Assembly: GCF_963675165.1 (NCBI RefSeq)
Contig: NC_087382.1
Coordinates: forward strand, 5,433,963-5,497,962
Reading direction: 5' to 3'
Source: Halichondria panicea
Taxonomy: Eukaryota > Porifera > Demospongiae > Suberitida > Halichondriidae
Length of the DNA stretch: 64,000 nt
The notes below the pieces were generated by a model. It searched no databases. It was not told the origin of the DNA and saw only the letters and a list, made by a program, of their open reading frames with translations. Positions 1-11,600 of this stretch are shown piece after piece. The position numbers were made by a program, and so were the translations under genes. Positions within the stretch are counted from its first letter, which is position 1; every line of letters begins with the position of its first letter.

Positions 1-77
1 GACTGTATGAATAGATTCACTCAGGTGTGTCTCTGAGCACAGCTGGATATGATAAATAGATTCACTCGGATTGTTGC
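1..77. other. 3' flank of a type II transporter module
   Basis: The stretch is near-identical to the end of the type II transporter 3' flank seen again near 30210, 39150, 44550, 56230 and 61360. It has two imperfect copies of an ATAGATTCACTC motif. It stops at the target duplication GTTGC of the retrotransposon that follows. No coding potential is seen. It shows that a type II transporter probably lies just left of the window. Confidence 0.75.
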
Positions 78-322
78 TGAGATAACTTCAATAATTCATT
101 AAATCAGAACTCTGATACATACAAAATACACAGGCTATTTATACAAAAACAATACTAGAAAGAACCTTCTAGAACACTGGTACAGAAATGACTAAATATA
201 AGAACATGAAACCACTAGAACTAACACAACACAGTATTTACGGAATCACAGGTTTACAGTACAGTATTTACGGAATCACAGTCTTTATCTTAATGTTTGT
301 TCCATGTCGTAAGGATACCACA
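78..322 (-). repeat. 3' LTR of the Ty3/gypsy element
   Basis: On the minus strand it starts TGTGGTATCC and ends TTATCTCA, giving the TG...CA ends expected of an LTR. It matches 4172-4404 almost throughout. It holds extra bases absent from the other LTR: about 8 bp around 153 and 2 bp around 200. A polypurine tract abuts its inner edge, which identifies it as the 3' LTR. Confidence 0.9.
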
Positions 323-333
323 TTTCCTCCCCT
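323..333 (-). promoter_or_regulatory. polypurine tract of the Ty3/gypsy element
   Basis: The minus strand reads AGGGGAGGAAA directly before the TGTGG of the 3' LTR. This is the expected position for the plus-strand primer of reverse transcription, just after the last pol codon. Confidence 0.8.
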
Positions 334-334
334 G

Positions 335-1685
335 TTAAATGTTAGTGTACCCACCATATCGATCAGGCCTGTTGCGATTTCTTTGCGGATATTGTCGAGC
401 TGTTAATGCACCAGTTGAGGGTGACTCATCAGGTGGGGTCGGAGACAGATCAGTTGACTGATCAGGGGAAACTTCAAAATCTTGCAAATCGTTGTGAGCT
501 GCCGTATTGTCGAAATCGTTTGGATTTGTTATATCGTCTTGTGACGACTTGGTGGTGGAAAGAGAATGAGTTCTATCACGTATGTGGTCGAGATGTCGCC
601 GTAGTATCCTGCCATCACCAATTTCCACTTTGTAAGATACTGGTCCTGTCTGTTGTACAATGCTTCCTGGAAGCCTTGTTCGGAAATCTTTGAGCATTAC
701 TTGTTGACCAACAGAGAACGTCCTCGGTTTAGCATGTTTGTCATGTTGCTGTTTCTGTTTCATCTGCTTGTCAGATACCTTTCCCTCTGTGTTTGGTTTG
801 AGGAGATCGAATCATGTACGTATTTTTCTTTGAAGGAACAGTTCACTCGGTGAGACGTTAGTGGTAGCATGTGGAGTTGAGCGGTATGAGTCCTTCTCTC
901 TCTCCAGCTTTCATGGCTCTTTTGAACGTTTGTACAAATCGTTCAGCTTGGCCGTTCGTGGAGGGATGGTATGGAGCACTTCGTATGTGTCTTATGCCAT
1001 TGGCTTGGCTAAATTCTTGGGATGTGAATTGTGCACCATTGTCGGAAACAATCTGTTCTGGTAGTCCATACCGAGCAAATAGTGCTTGCAGTGCCTCGAT
1101 TGTGTTTTGAGACGTGGTGGAAGACATCTGAATCACTTTTGGCCACTTGAAATGGGCCACTAGAAACATTTTGTTAAGAATGGACCAGCGTAGTCAATAT
1201 GGATCCTTTTCCATGGGCTGTTTGGCCAAACCCAAGGATGGAGTGGTGCTACTGCAGGTTTAGAGGCTTGTTCCTGGCACGATAGGTACGCTTTTGCTTG
1301 GTTTTTGATGTCTTTATCGAGTCCACTCCACCACACGTAACTGCGGGCAATAGCCTTCATTCGGACATTCCAGGGTGGTTCTTATGGAGAGCACGAAGGG
1401 TCTTTGCATGCAGGTTCTGTGGAATGATTGTGCGAATCCCCCACATCAAGCAACCACTTTCGATGCCAATTTCAAGACGGCGATTGAAATATGGTTGTAG
1501 ATCCGGTGTCACTTTCTGTGGCCATCCTGATTTGACATACTTTAACACCTTGCTTAAGGTTGGGTCACGTCGGGTAGCCATCTGCACCTGCTGAGATGTT
1601 ACAGGAAGAGCTTCGATTTGAGCCACATTGAAAGTGTGAATAGCATTAATGTCAGTCGTTTCGTACGAATCTTGTACTGGCAAGG
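335..1685 (-). pseudogene. integrase region of the Ty3/gypsy pol, broken
   Basis: Three reading-frame pieces together give an integrase. The N-terminal zinc-binding part has the H-x-H pair in HKNHPGMSE, but the first cysteine of the CxxC pair appears to be replaced (YLSCQ). The catalytic core has its three acidic residues in HIDYAGPF, IVSDNGAQFT and TNGQAERFVQ. The C-terminal part (PGSIVQQTGPVSYKVEIGDG) reads into the last stop just before the polypurine tract. Frame is lost near 1160-1180, where a short deletion removes residues after the first catalytic aspartate, and again near 1357 and 860. Catalysis by this copy is not expected. Confidence 0.85.
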
Positions 1686-1689
1686 GGAG

Positions 1690-2956
1690 ACGTGATATAA
1701 TGCATCAGCATTGCTGTGTGCTTGAGTGGGCTTGAATTTTATATTGTAGTCATAACCTGAGAGAAAAATTGCCCAACGTTGGAGACGAGCAGCTGCTAGG
1801 GACGGTATTCCTTTCTTTGGGCCAAATATAGCTGTCAGAGGTTTGTGTGTGAATTTTCTGCCATACAAATACTGGTGAAACTTTTTGGTACCAAATACCA
1901 ATGCCAGTGCTTCTTTCTCGAGTTGAGCATAGTTTTGTTCACTTGTCGTTAGCGTGCGTGAAGCAAAACAGATTGGTCTCTCAGCCCCGTCTGGTAGTAC
2001 ATGAGAAATAACGGCTCCAATGCCATAGGCTGACGCGTCCGCAGCCATGTTGATTGGTAGGTCCGGGTCATAGTGGGTGAGCACATCAGATGATGTAAGT
2101 TGTTTCTTTGCTTCTGTAAAAGCTTCCTGACATTCCTGTGTCCATTCCCACTTATGACTCGCTTGCAGAAGTTGGTTGATTGGGTAAAAGATGTTAGAGA
2201 GATTCTTGATGAACTTTCCGTAGTAGTTCAGCAACCCGAGAAGTTCTTGAACATTCTTTGGTTCTGGAGCCTGTGCGATAGCATCAACTTTACTTGGAAG
2301 AGCTTGGATTCCCTCTTTGCTGATCTGATGACCAAGATATTCTACCGACTTGGCCAAAAAAATACATTTCTCCTTCTTCAATCGCAACCCATGTTCTGTA
2401 AAAGGTTTTAGGACTTGCTCCAGATTGTGTAGGTGGTCTTCTTCATCCACTCCTGTTATCAACAGATCGTCTAAGTAGCAGATAACGTGAGGCACTCCAC
2501 GTAGGATGGTGTCCATCAGTCTTTGAAATATTGCTGGGGCTGACGCCACGCCAAAAGGAAGTCGGCTGAACTGGTATAACCCTTGATGGGTATTGATAGT
2601 CACGTATTTGGTAGAGTCCTTATCGAGTTCGACCTGTAGATACGCTTGTGAAAAGGGAGCCATTTGCTAGTGTTGCGAATAGGTCTTCGGGTTTAGGCAA
2701 GGGGTACTGATCAACTTCAAGGTCTTGGTTGATAGTCACTTTATAGTCGCCGCAGAGTCGAAAACGTCTGTCTTTCTTGGGAACTGCGACCAACGGTGCT
2801 ACCCAGTCACTGCTAGGTATTTTCTGGATGATACCTTGTTGCTCCATGCGGTCCAATTCATCTCCAATAGCCTCTTTGGTTGCATAAGGAAAGGACGTGG
2901 TTTGAAAAACCGAGGAGTAGCATCTGGTCGTACTCTGAGAGTGGCTTTGTGTGAGG
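1690..2956 (-). pseudogene. reverse transcriptase and RNase H region of Ty3/gypsy pol, broken
   Basis: The palm motif VICYLDDLLITG is intact, as are VPKKDRRFRLCGDY upstream and the RNase H start NMAADASAYGIGAV. The order RT then RNase H then integrase fits Ty3/gypsy. Near 2645-2655 a short deletion fuses GSLFT to a QAYLQ-encoding stretch in the wrong frame. This removes the first catalytic aspartate segment expected between them. A second frameshift lies near 1685 at the end of RNase H. The element cannot make an active polymerase from this copy. Confidence 0.88.
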
Positions 2957-3419
2957 TCACAGTACCTTGAACAATGAATCGTATTCCTGTAACAAATTCT
3001 TTAGTGTACCTGCAGGGGGAGATTTGACAGTTGCAATACATTTCCAGTCCAACTGGAGGTACTTCAGCCAATTGCGTCCAAAAAGACAAAAGACTTGGTC
3101 CACTTCCAGCAAGCACCAGCCGAGCCACCTGTTCTCCATAATTAACACACACATTAATCTGACCTGTTACCATCATAGCCTCATCTGTATATGTCTTTAG
3201 CAAAATATTGGACTTACGCAGCTTGAATTTAGAGAACTTGGCCTTTCTGGTGGCCTCAGAGATAATAGATATTGCAGCTCCGGTATCGATTTCCATCTTG
3301 AGTGGAGTATCCTCGATCTTGACTGTAACTGTGATCGGCTGTGTAGAAGGCTCGGTCAATCGGTATAGGTGGTAAGTGTCAGCTTCTGAGTCGGTCGAGC
3401 TGTTCCCATCTGGTTCCAC
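2957..3419 (-). pseudogene. aspartic protease region of the Ty3/gypsy element, broken
   Basis: The retropepsin active-site motif appears as MEIDTGAAISII around 3265-3300, followed by a GPSL segment. The frame changes near 3090 within GPSLL, where the expected GRNWL motif is found in another frame. Further loss of frame follows before the reverse transcriptase. The continuing frame upstream carries the nucleocapsid. Confidence 0.8.
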
Positions 3420-4157
3420 TAAGTGAGTTTTGAACCTTCTCTTCTCTGTCTTCTTGAACTGAGAGGGTGGGTTGGAGCGGCAGGCTGGTGCTATGTGTCC
3501 CTGCTTTCCACATGAGTGACACTCTGCATCCTTGAAACGGCAATCAGCTGCGGAGTGATTCGACTTTCCACAGCGGTAACAAGGTTGGTTTGGCTGCAGT
3601 CTCCTTTTGCTTTGTATGCTCTTGATGGAGGGGTTGAGCGCTCTGGTGTTGCTCTCTGCTGCTTCCATTCCCTGTGCGATTTCCATTGCTCTCTTCAAAG
3701 TAAGTTCTGTTTCGGCTAATAGTCTTCTTTGCATTGCTTCGCTTCGGAGTTCTGCAACGAAACGGTCACGTAGGGCTTCAGTGAGATACGCCCCAAAATT
3801 TCAGTGTGTTGCCAGCTTGAGTAAAGCTGCATCGTATTCTGCTAAAGATTCGTCAGGGACTTGATCCCTTTTTTGAAAATGAAAACGTTCTGCGATCACC
3901 GCTCGTGTCGGTTCCTAGTGCTTCCGTAGTGCAGCAAATATTTCTCCCTTTGTCTTCGATTTGGGAGCCTCAGGTGCAAGCAAGTCACATAGAAGACTGT
4001 AGGTCGTTGCACCAATGGAGCTGAGGAGAATAGGTACTTGCTTATCATCAGGGACTGTATTCGCCGTGAAGTAGAGGTCTACCTGATCCAGGTAGGTCTT
4101 GATAGACTCTTGGTCTGGTCTGTAATTGTTGAGAGTTCCATAGTGTGTGGCTGCCAT
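3420..4157 (-). pseudogene. gag / nucleocapsid region of the Ty3/gypsy element, broken
   Basis: The start ATG lies about 14 bases inside the 5' LTR. The N-terminal part (YRPDQESIKTYLDQVDLYF) is the short gag type common in invertebrate gypsy elements. Two CCHC zinc knuckles follow, CYRCGKSNHSAADC and CHSCGKQGHIAPAC, around 3480-3590. Two in-frame stops interrupt the reading frame: a TAG at 3915-3917 and a TGA near 3800. No clear tRNA primer-binding site is visible between the LTR and the ATG. Confidence 0.82.
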
Positions 4158-4171
4158 TGCTGTAGGCTACT

Positions 4172-4404
4172 TGATCTCGTCAATAATTCATTAAATCAGA
4201 ACTCTGATACATACAAAATACACAGGCTATTTATACAAAAACAATACTCCTTCTAGAACACTAGTACAGAAATGACTAAATAAGAACATGAAACCACTAG
4301 AACTAACACAACACAGTATTTACGGAATCACAGGTTTACAGTACAGTATTTACAGAATCACAGTCTTTATCTTAATGTTAGTTCCATGTCGTAAGGATAC
4401 CACA
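4172..4404 (-). repeat. 5' LTR of the Ty3/gypsy element
   Basis: It matches the 3' LTR over about 225 bases, differing by small indels. Its inner terminus is altered: TGATCTCGTC replaces TGAGATAACTTC, so the exact inner end is uncertain by several bases. Its outer end CCACA abuts the GTTGC target duplication. Confidence 0.85.
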
Positions 4405-4467
4405 GTTGCCACCAATAAAACCATCCCTATAATTAAATATATATACCTGTGTGTGTGTGTGTCTGTT

Positions 4468-5550
4468 ATGAGACAAACTAACTCTACAAACGAAGGCAGC
4501 CCTCTGGTATCAAGGAATGGCTGCTAGTGCAAGTACATGTATACAGAGCTATTCCAACAGAGCATTTCTCTTCTTTTGCCCCCCTGGTCTTCGCTACCAC
4601 AGGTGGCCTTAGCCCAGCAGCTGCAGCCTTCTACAAACGCTTGGCCAGCATCCAGCACCATGCACCATTGGCTGGCTAAGATCATTCTCACTACTCAGAT
4701 CCTCTATCATGTGTCTGAGAGGTGCCAAATCTTCGAAGTCATCCTTCAACGGCCATCTATAGCTGCTTCCGTGGACCTCACCATTGCAGACTCCAACCTC
4801 TCTGTCTGAACTCTGAATAATTATAGCTTCACATTACCTTGCCTTATCCATTTCTCAGCCTCCGTTACTCAAAATTATTCAATACATGTTAAAAAAAAAC
4901 AGAGCATTTCTCGTTTGGGTCTGGAGTATGCTGTTTATGATCAGTTAGTTTCTCATGTATTCCGTCAACGACCTGATGTCAATTTTGAAATGGCTAGATC
5001 TAGATGCTATCCCTGTAATTGCATTTGGTTTTTTGGAGCTGTTTTCTCAGGATGGCTAGTTGACGCTAAGCTGGGGAACTATATAGAGTAGTATTGTTCC
5101 TCCAGTATTTGTTTTCTAGTGCCACACTATAGCTCCTGGCATTGCTCATTACTTGAGCTTGTTTCTAATTCTGGAACCAGTCTACTACTATATCACAGTG
5201 ATTTAGGCAGTCCATTATAATTGAAATATTACATTCGGTTTCTCAAAGTTGCTCACAATGTTACTTGCTATATATTATAGTACCATGTGCAGCTATAGAT
5301 ATATAGTTTGTGCTCAAGCTCCATACAACATGAGAGGAGTGCATGTTTGGAGGGTACATACGGCACTTGCGCTGATGTCACCTTCAATTATCAGCTTTTC
5401 TTTTCTATTGAACATCACTATATTATATGGGATTAAAGCCGCTGTCAGTCTGCTTGGCTTCATCCTATACTTGTCTCCTGGCTCGCTGGTACAAGAGGAG
5501 AGTTTGAGATGAGGACACAAGCTTTTGTGGAGGAATTCTATATAATCTGT
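4468..5550 (+). pseudogene. transporter pseudogene, alpha class, with retrotransposon fragment
   Basis: It begins with the family leader MRQTNSTNEGSPLVSRNGC and meets TAG at codon 20. A retrotransposon fragment splits the sequence inside the first membrane helix (next entry). After it, shifted pieces of TM1-TM2 are recognisable, including the GWLVDAKLGN-like loop near 5050. The stretch from about TM3 to TM9 is missing. The end resumes with the AQAPYNMRG motif and the GFILYL-type last helix. It belongs with the copies at 44691 and 61493, which also sit directly upstream of type I genes. Confidence 0.88.
4571..4899 (+). mobile_element. 5'-truncated non-LTR retrotransposon fragment
   Basis: The insert ends in a run of A's and is flanked by CAGAGCATTTCTC (4558-4570 and 4900-4912), a duplication of host coding sequence. 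It encodes part of a motif resembling the C-terminal tail found after the reverse transcriptase in some invertebrate elements (AFYKRLASML, SFSLLRSSIMCLRG in better copies). In this copy the frame is damaged and part of the segment is deleted. Poly(A) plus target duplication indicate target-primed insertion. The element family is not identified. Confidence 0.8.
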
Positions 5551-5925
5551 TATATAGACACGTTTTTTTCATCATCTGCAATCATGCATGTATGTCGTAA
5601 AATGTAAATGTGTTACTACATGATATAAAAATATTATTTTTTATTTGTTGTGTTAATTATTTTCATCAGTAGATCTCTATATACAGTCATGCAATTTGTC
5701 AATGGACACCTCTGATAATATATATTTTAGCTTGTCTGTACTAACGATCGATTGTATGTGAAACTAAACTTCTAATAGCAACATGATTCCTTTGAAGTTC
5801 CACTATAATTATATATTTTTATAAGAACCACACAGTAGTTACAAGTTTCACTCATTGCAACAAATAGATTTTGCTCTCCTATAGTTACAACAATAGTGTT
5901 TGCCATCCCTACATGTGCATCAGTT
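5551..5925 (+). other. spacer before type I transporter
   Basis: No gene is seen. The stretch recurs before the type I genes at 46186 and 62965. It ends in a pyrimidine-containing stretch (TTGCTCTCCTATAG) and CAG-like triplets just before the start codon, so a 5'-UTR splice acceptor is possible but unproven. Confidence 0.6.
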
Positions 5926-7488
5926 ATGAGACAAACTAACTCTAGGAGCGGAGGCAGCCCTCTGGTATCAAGGAATGGCTGATGCAAGTACAGAGTGAGG
6001 TGGTTCTATTCCAAAGGAGCATTTCTCGTTCTGGTCTGGGTTATGCTGTTGACTATAGCCTGTATATCAGTGTACCATGTGTTCCATCAACAACCTTATG
6101 TCAATTCTGTAATTTCAAAATGGCTACTTGCTATCCCACCTGTGTTTGGTTTGTTTGGAACTGTTTTCTCAGGATGGTTAGCTGACGCTAAGCTTGGGAA
6201 CTACAGAGTGATGAAATACAGTTTTGTGCTGTTATTTCTTACAAGTTTGTTTTCTAGTGCCATCACCCTAGTTTCTGGCATTGCTCATTACGTGTATGTT
6301 GTGAGTGTCTTGTACTGCATAGGTGGGAGTCTCTCTATAGTAGCTGTGGTAGCATGCTATGTTACTTCACTACAACTTGGCCTGGATCAGATGCCTGATG
6401 CTTCATCTTCCAATATCACTAGTTTTATTGCCTGGTTTGCATTCAGTATCTATGCTGGTGTTTGGATTCCTTATGTTGCCGATTTGCCCATTATATCTGG
6501 TACTTTGTGTAGCAGTCAAATGCCATATCGGGTTGTTCAACTTTACAGTTTGCTGCCACCTTTGTGTATGAGTGCTGTTCTTATTCTTGACTTTCTCCTA
6601 GCTAAGAAATGGCTTATAATTGAGCCAAAGTCACCTCAGTCTCTAACAACCATCTACCAAGTTCTCAAGTTTGCAGCCAAGCACAAAGCTCCCCTCAATC
6701 GCAGTGCTCTCACATACTGGGAGGAAGACGTACCTTCAAGAATGGACCTGGGAAAGTTAAGATATGGTGGACTATTCACTACGGAGCAAGTTGAAGATGT
6801 GAAGACCATCCTATGTTTGTTACCCCTCTGCTTAACGCTATGGCTTCTTGGGTGCTCACTTGCAATATTCCATCCGTTAAACCATGCTTATAGTGTTTAT
6901 CCTCCAGATTGGAATTGTTATGTTTCAAGGCTTCTGTCTTTGTTCACATATCACAATTTGTGGTGTGGTATGGTTTGGACAATCTTTTATGAATTTGTTC
7001 TATACCCAGTGATTTGTAACAAGCTTCCCAGCATCCTTAGAAGAATTGAGATAATTTCTCTCTTCAATATGACTCTCAGTATTGTGTTTCTAATTCTGGA
7101 ACTACTACAAACCAATTTCGATGATTTCGATGCAATCAAGTATGTTACAATCGTCTTAACTTCAATTTCTAGAGGTTTGCTCACAATGTTGCTTGCTAGT
7201 ACCATGCTGGAGTTAATTTGTGCTCAAGCTCCATACAACATGAGAGGATTGTTTGGAGGGTGTTTGGTGTTGGTGTTGTTTTCATCTTTTATTATTGGCT
7301 ATTGCTTTCCATTGAACGTCAGACTCACAATATATGGGGTTATTGTTAGAGTAGGGATCAGTCTGCTTGGATTTATCCTGTACTGCCTCCTGGCTCGCTG
7401 GTATAAAAGAAGAGTTAGAGACGAGGACTACAATGCACACAGAGTGGTGGAGGAGGTCTATGATCGATATTTGTCAGCTCAGCATTAA
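5926..7488 (+). pseudogene. type I POT-like transporter, one stop codon from intact
   Basis: The frame runs the full 520 codons to the family C-terminus [10 protein letters not shown]. It is interrupted only by TGA at 5980-5982 (codon 19), where the sister genes at 46186 and 62965 have TGG and type II genes have TGT or TGC. Everything downstream, from [10 protein letters not shown] through twelve predicted helices, is open. Type I marks are VYHVFHQQPYVNS after TM1, NHAYSVYPPDWNCY in the TM7-8 loop, and NAHRVVEE near the end. The next in-frame ATG lies inside TM1, so reinitiation would lose the cytosolic N-terminus and probably part of TM1. It could be a young pseudogene, a readthrough case, or an assembly error. 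Confidence 0.75.
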
Positions 7489-7864
7489 GATATCTGCCTA
7501 TGCACAGAACCACCATTTATGTTGGTATAGATGTACAGGTGATTCATTGTGAACAGCTTGCACACACACACGTACACACAAAAAAGCGTGCTATATAAAC
7601 AGTTTTAGTATGCTCACTGCACTTCTTTTTTTTCATCAGTCTTGCAATTTATCATTGGACACCTTTGATTATCTTTGAGCTTGTATTAACAATCGATGGC
7701 ATGTACAAATACTGAAACTGCAATAACCCTTTCAGGGAAGATAGTTGCTATGATTATAAGTGTGTCGCACTGCATGCAAGAATAATATAATTTCACTCAG
7801 TATTACAATACAATAATAATATATAGAAACTTAGATTTTGCTCTACTAATTACAGTATACGTTT
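7489..7864 (+). other. 3' flank of type I transporter
   Basis: Noncoding stretch with short CA runs near 7560-7580 and a T-rich tract. It recurs after the copies at 24346 and 48360, which shows it belongs to the ancestral module. No RNA gene or regulatory element was recognised. Confidence 0.55.
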
Positions 7865-8395
7865 AGCAGCCATCCCTACATGAGACTGTGTGTGTGTGAC
7901 TGTCTGCATGATATATAAGACAAACTATAACTCTACAAATGAAGACAGCCCTCACAGTGAGGTGGTTCTATTCCAAAGGAGCATTTCTCCTTCTGGTCTG
8001 GATTTTGCTGTTGACTATAGCCTGTTCCTCGGTGCCTGGTGTATCCCCCTGGTGCCAATGTTATAATTTCGAAATGGCTACCTGCATGCTACTGGTTTGT
8101 TAGGAGCTGCATGTTTTCTCAGGATGGCTAGCTGACGCTAAACTACTTGGGAACTACAGAGTGATGAAATACAGTTGTTTCTTCCTATGCTTTCTAGTCA
8201 CTTGCACCCTAGTTCCTGGCGTTGCTCAATATACGTGAATGTCTTGTACTGCATAGGTGCATGGGAGTACGTCTCTTTATCGTAGCAGGAGTAGCATGTT
8301 TTGTTACCTCACTATACAACTCGGCCTGGATCATATCCAAAACTTTAAGTATGCTGCAAAATCATCAACAACAATTACTGCAAAGGAAGAAATCG
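7865..8395 (+). pseudogene. decayed transporter fragment (TM1-TM5 part)
   Basis: The stretch matches the transporter from just before the start codon to the LGLDQMP motif, but with many indels. The leader is reduced to an ACAAACT...GACAGCCCTC stretch, and the frame is lost repeatedly within and after TM1. Similarity ends after CTGGATCATATCC. Equivalent pieces lie at 24709 and 48726. In all three the fragment is the last transporter-derived sequence before the non-transporter part of the module. Confidence 0.82.
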
Positions 8396-8672
8396 CATAA
8401 TTATGCCATATACATGTATACATGACTTGTAGTCATGGCAATGTCAATGGAATACGAATGTAATTACTTATGAAGCTCTTGGAAAGGCTTACTATAAAAA
8501 TTATTATGGTAGGACAAAACAAATTTGCCATAATTATTTTGAGAAGGTATACCATCGACTTGGGTATTTCCGAAAAAACCTGTGGCCGTTTGGCAACAGC
8601 TTTACAAAGCCATTAAGATTAAAGAAACAATCATCAATAACTAAAGCTAAAACATAATTATGCGAGCACTAT

Positions 8673-11600
8673 CACATTGTTCCAGTGGATTCAACCGACT
8701 TTTGTCAGGACTATCGAAATGAAACTTGTTTCACTCTCGAGCAGTTTGTTCAAACAGACCTGTTATCTGGTGGAGACAATCTCACTTTAAGCTTTCTACC
8801 TGGATATCATGTGTTAACTGATCATTTATTGATTCGTAACTTCTCGCATGTGTAAATCACTGGCCAGAACACAAGTATACAACTGTAGTTGGATTTCATA
8901 GCAATGGTATGATACTTTTTGTTAGTATTTCTGAATTAAATATTGAAAACTTTGGTTTTGTTAGAGCGAATTTAGGACCTCAAAACAATGATCAAACTTT
9001 TATCATTGACGGTGCCAATGATGTGCACATCAATAAAGACTGCTACTTTTCAGACTTGAAAAACCACCTCGTTAAAATTGTTAATACTCAAACTGTAACA
9101 ATTGAGAGCACTCTCTTTATAAACAACACTGGTCAAGCACTGCACATTGAGGCTGATGATGTGTACATAGCAAATAGCAAGTTCACTAGAAATGATGGAG
9201 GTGGTGCAGTTGACATTGAATCAAACAATACGCTGATCACCAACACAGAGTTCAACTACAATAGTGCTGTGAGCGGAGGAGCATTACAAGTGGTATCTGG
9301 TACTGTAGTGATCACTTGGTGTAACTTCACAAATAATATAGCTTCTCAGGATGGTGGATCGATTCATGTTGTCTCAGGCAGTGTGTCCATCTCCGACAGT
9401 GAGCTGACAAATAACATTGCTGACTATGGTGGAGCGATCGATGTTTACTCAGGTAGTTTGTCCATCTCCAACAGTGAGCTGGCAAATAATAGTGCTGACT
9501 ATGGTGGAGTGATTGATGTTGTCTCAGGTAGTATGTCCATCTCCAACAGTGAGTTGACACACAACAGTGCTGTCTACTATGGTGGAGCGATTGATGTTGT
9601 CTCAGGTAGTGTGTCCATTTCCAACAGTGAGCTGACAAACAACAGTGCTGGCTATGGTGGAGCGATTGATGTTGTCTCTGGCAGTGTGTCTATCTCCAAC
9701 TGTGAGCTGAAAAACAACGGAGCTGACTGTGGTGGAGCAATTCTTGTTGACTCAGGTAATGTGACAGTGTCCATCTTCAACAGTGAGCTGAAAAACAACA
9801 GAGCTGACTCTGGTGGAGCGATTTATGCCGGCTCAGGTAATGTGTTCATCTCTAACAGTGAGCTGACAAAAAACAGTGCTAACATTGGTGGAGCGATTTA
9901 TGTTGACTCAGGTCATGTCATTGTGTCCAACAGTGAGCTGAGAAACAACAGAGCTGACTCTGGTGGAGCAATTTATGCCGGCTCAAGTAATGTGTCCGTC
10001 TCCAACAGTGAGCTGACAAACAACAGAGCTAGAGATAGAGGAGTGATATATGTTGATTCAGGCGAAACGTCCGTCTTTAACAGTACCCTAGCCAACAACA
10101 GTGTTGACCTTGGAATGATTTATGTTTCTCGGTCTTTCTTGATATTTAAAGGCACTAACATTGCTAATAACATAGCCAGGTTCTATGGAGGATGGAGGCA
10201 TTATTTATGCTTTTAACAGTCGAGTCGACTTTAATGGACCTACAACATTCAGTAATAATCGTAGTATGCTTGGAGGAGCCATCAGCGCTGAACAGAGTCG
10301 AATATACATTAACACGGAAGGAGTGATCATCATCAACAACACGGCTACCTTTGGAGGAGAGATATTTCTGAGAGAAAGTTCACTCTTCGTATATAAGCCA
10401 ATAAAGATCTATCAAAACACAGCACACCAGGATGGTGGAGGGATTTAGGCTTTTTCAAGTACAATTGAATTTCACACTGCAAGTAAACAAAGTGAGATTA
10501 CTGAAAACATTGCCGAGAATGGTGGAGGTATTTATGCAGTAGCAACAACCCTTAACCTTACTCAATCATACGTTAACATTGACTCAAACACAGCTAATGC
10601 TAGTGGAGGTGGAATGTATCTACAGCAATTTTCGAAACTGTACCTATTTAAAAAGGACTCTGAGGAAAACTTAACATATGTCACGTTGATGATTAACAAC
10701 AACGTGGCTCAGTACGAAGGGGGGATATTTGTGGCAGATGACACACAGAGGAGCCCGTGTGGAGGAGGGGCCACAGAAGATGATGCTACTCAAACTATTT
10801 TTGCTGAATGCTTTTTTCAAACAATTAAATTGTATAATCATGCCTCCGTAAACTATTTCATGACTAACAACAAAGCTACCCAGTCAGGAGCAGACATCTA
10901 CGGAGGTCTGTTGGACAGGTGTACAGCAAGTAAAAATGCTGAATATAAATCTTCAAAAGGGTTGGACTACATCAGTAACACTATAAAATCCTCCACCGAA
11001 TTGTCAATATCCTCTAGACCTGTTTAAGTATTTCTTTGCAAAAATGACTATAAAGTTATTTCCACAAGAAAGGGATACACATTTAAAATCAGTGTTATGG
11101 TTGTTGACCAAGTTGGAAATCCAATAAAAGCAACAATTCGCATGTTCTGTTATCACTGAGAGTGAGAGTTGGTCGTCTCAAAGAAGGACAGGCAGAACAA
11201 GAAGTTGGCAATCAGTGCACAGAATTAGAGTACAATGTATTCTCACAAGACAGCTCTGCTCAAGTGGAACTCTATGCTGAAGGTCCATGTATTAATTTGG
11301 GAATTTCAAGACAACTTATCAATATTTCTTTTCAAATCTGCTCATGCCCTATTGGGCTCAAATCTGTCGAGTCCGATATTGAGTACAAGTGTGTTTATGA
11401 TCTAGATTTGCAACAAAGATATCGGATAACAAACTGTTTTGAGGAAAATGGAACCGTAACGCTGGAAAGAAATAACAACATGTGGATAGAAGTCATAAAT
11501 ACTACGAAACAGGTTACGTTGTTAGCAGTACATTTGACTATTGTGTGCAAAAACCAGTCAACATCAGTCTAAGCAACCCTGACAAACAGTGTGCCTACAA

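Larger units (their letters stand above)
78..4404 (-). mobile_element. Ty3/gypsy-type LTR retrotransposon, decayed, full length
   Basis: Two LTRs (245 and about 233 bp) bracket gag, protease, reverse transcriptase, RNase H and integrase, in Ty3/gypsy order on the minus strand. The 5-bp sequence GTTGC flanks both ends (73-77 and 4405-4409). Sister modules, for example near 44610-44630, carry the uninterrupted site GGATTGTTGCCACCAAT, so the insertion boundaries are direct observations. The element has several frameshifts and in-frame stops, and the LTRs differ by three small indels and some substitutions, so it is not a fresh insertion. The element's protein fragments are listed separately. Confidence 0.93.

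Noticed and set aside
5995-5997. GTG start for the 5926 carrier
   Set aside because: Non-ATG start without support; the conserved ATG lies upstream and is separated by the TGA.
9327-9638. 103-codon minus-strand frame in the beta-helix repeats
   Set aside because: Antisense shadow of the repeats; composition (His, Trp, Cys) is typical of the complementary strand of such repeats.
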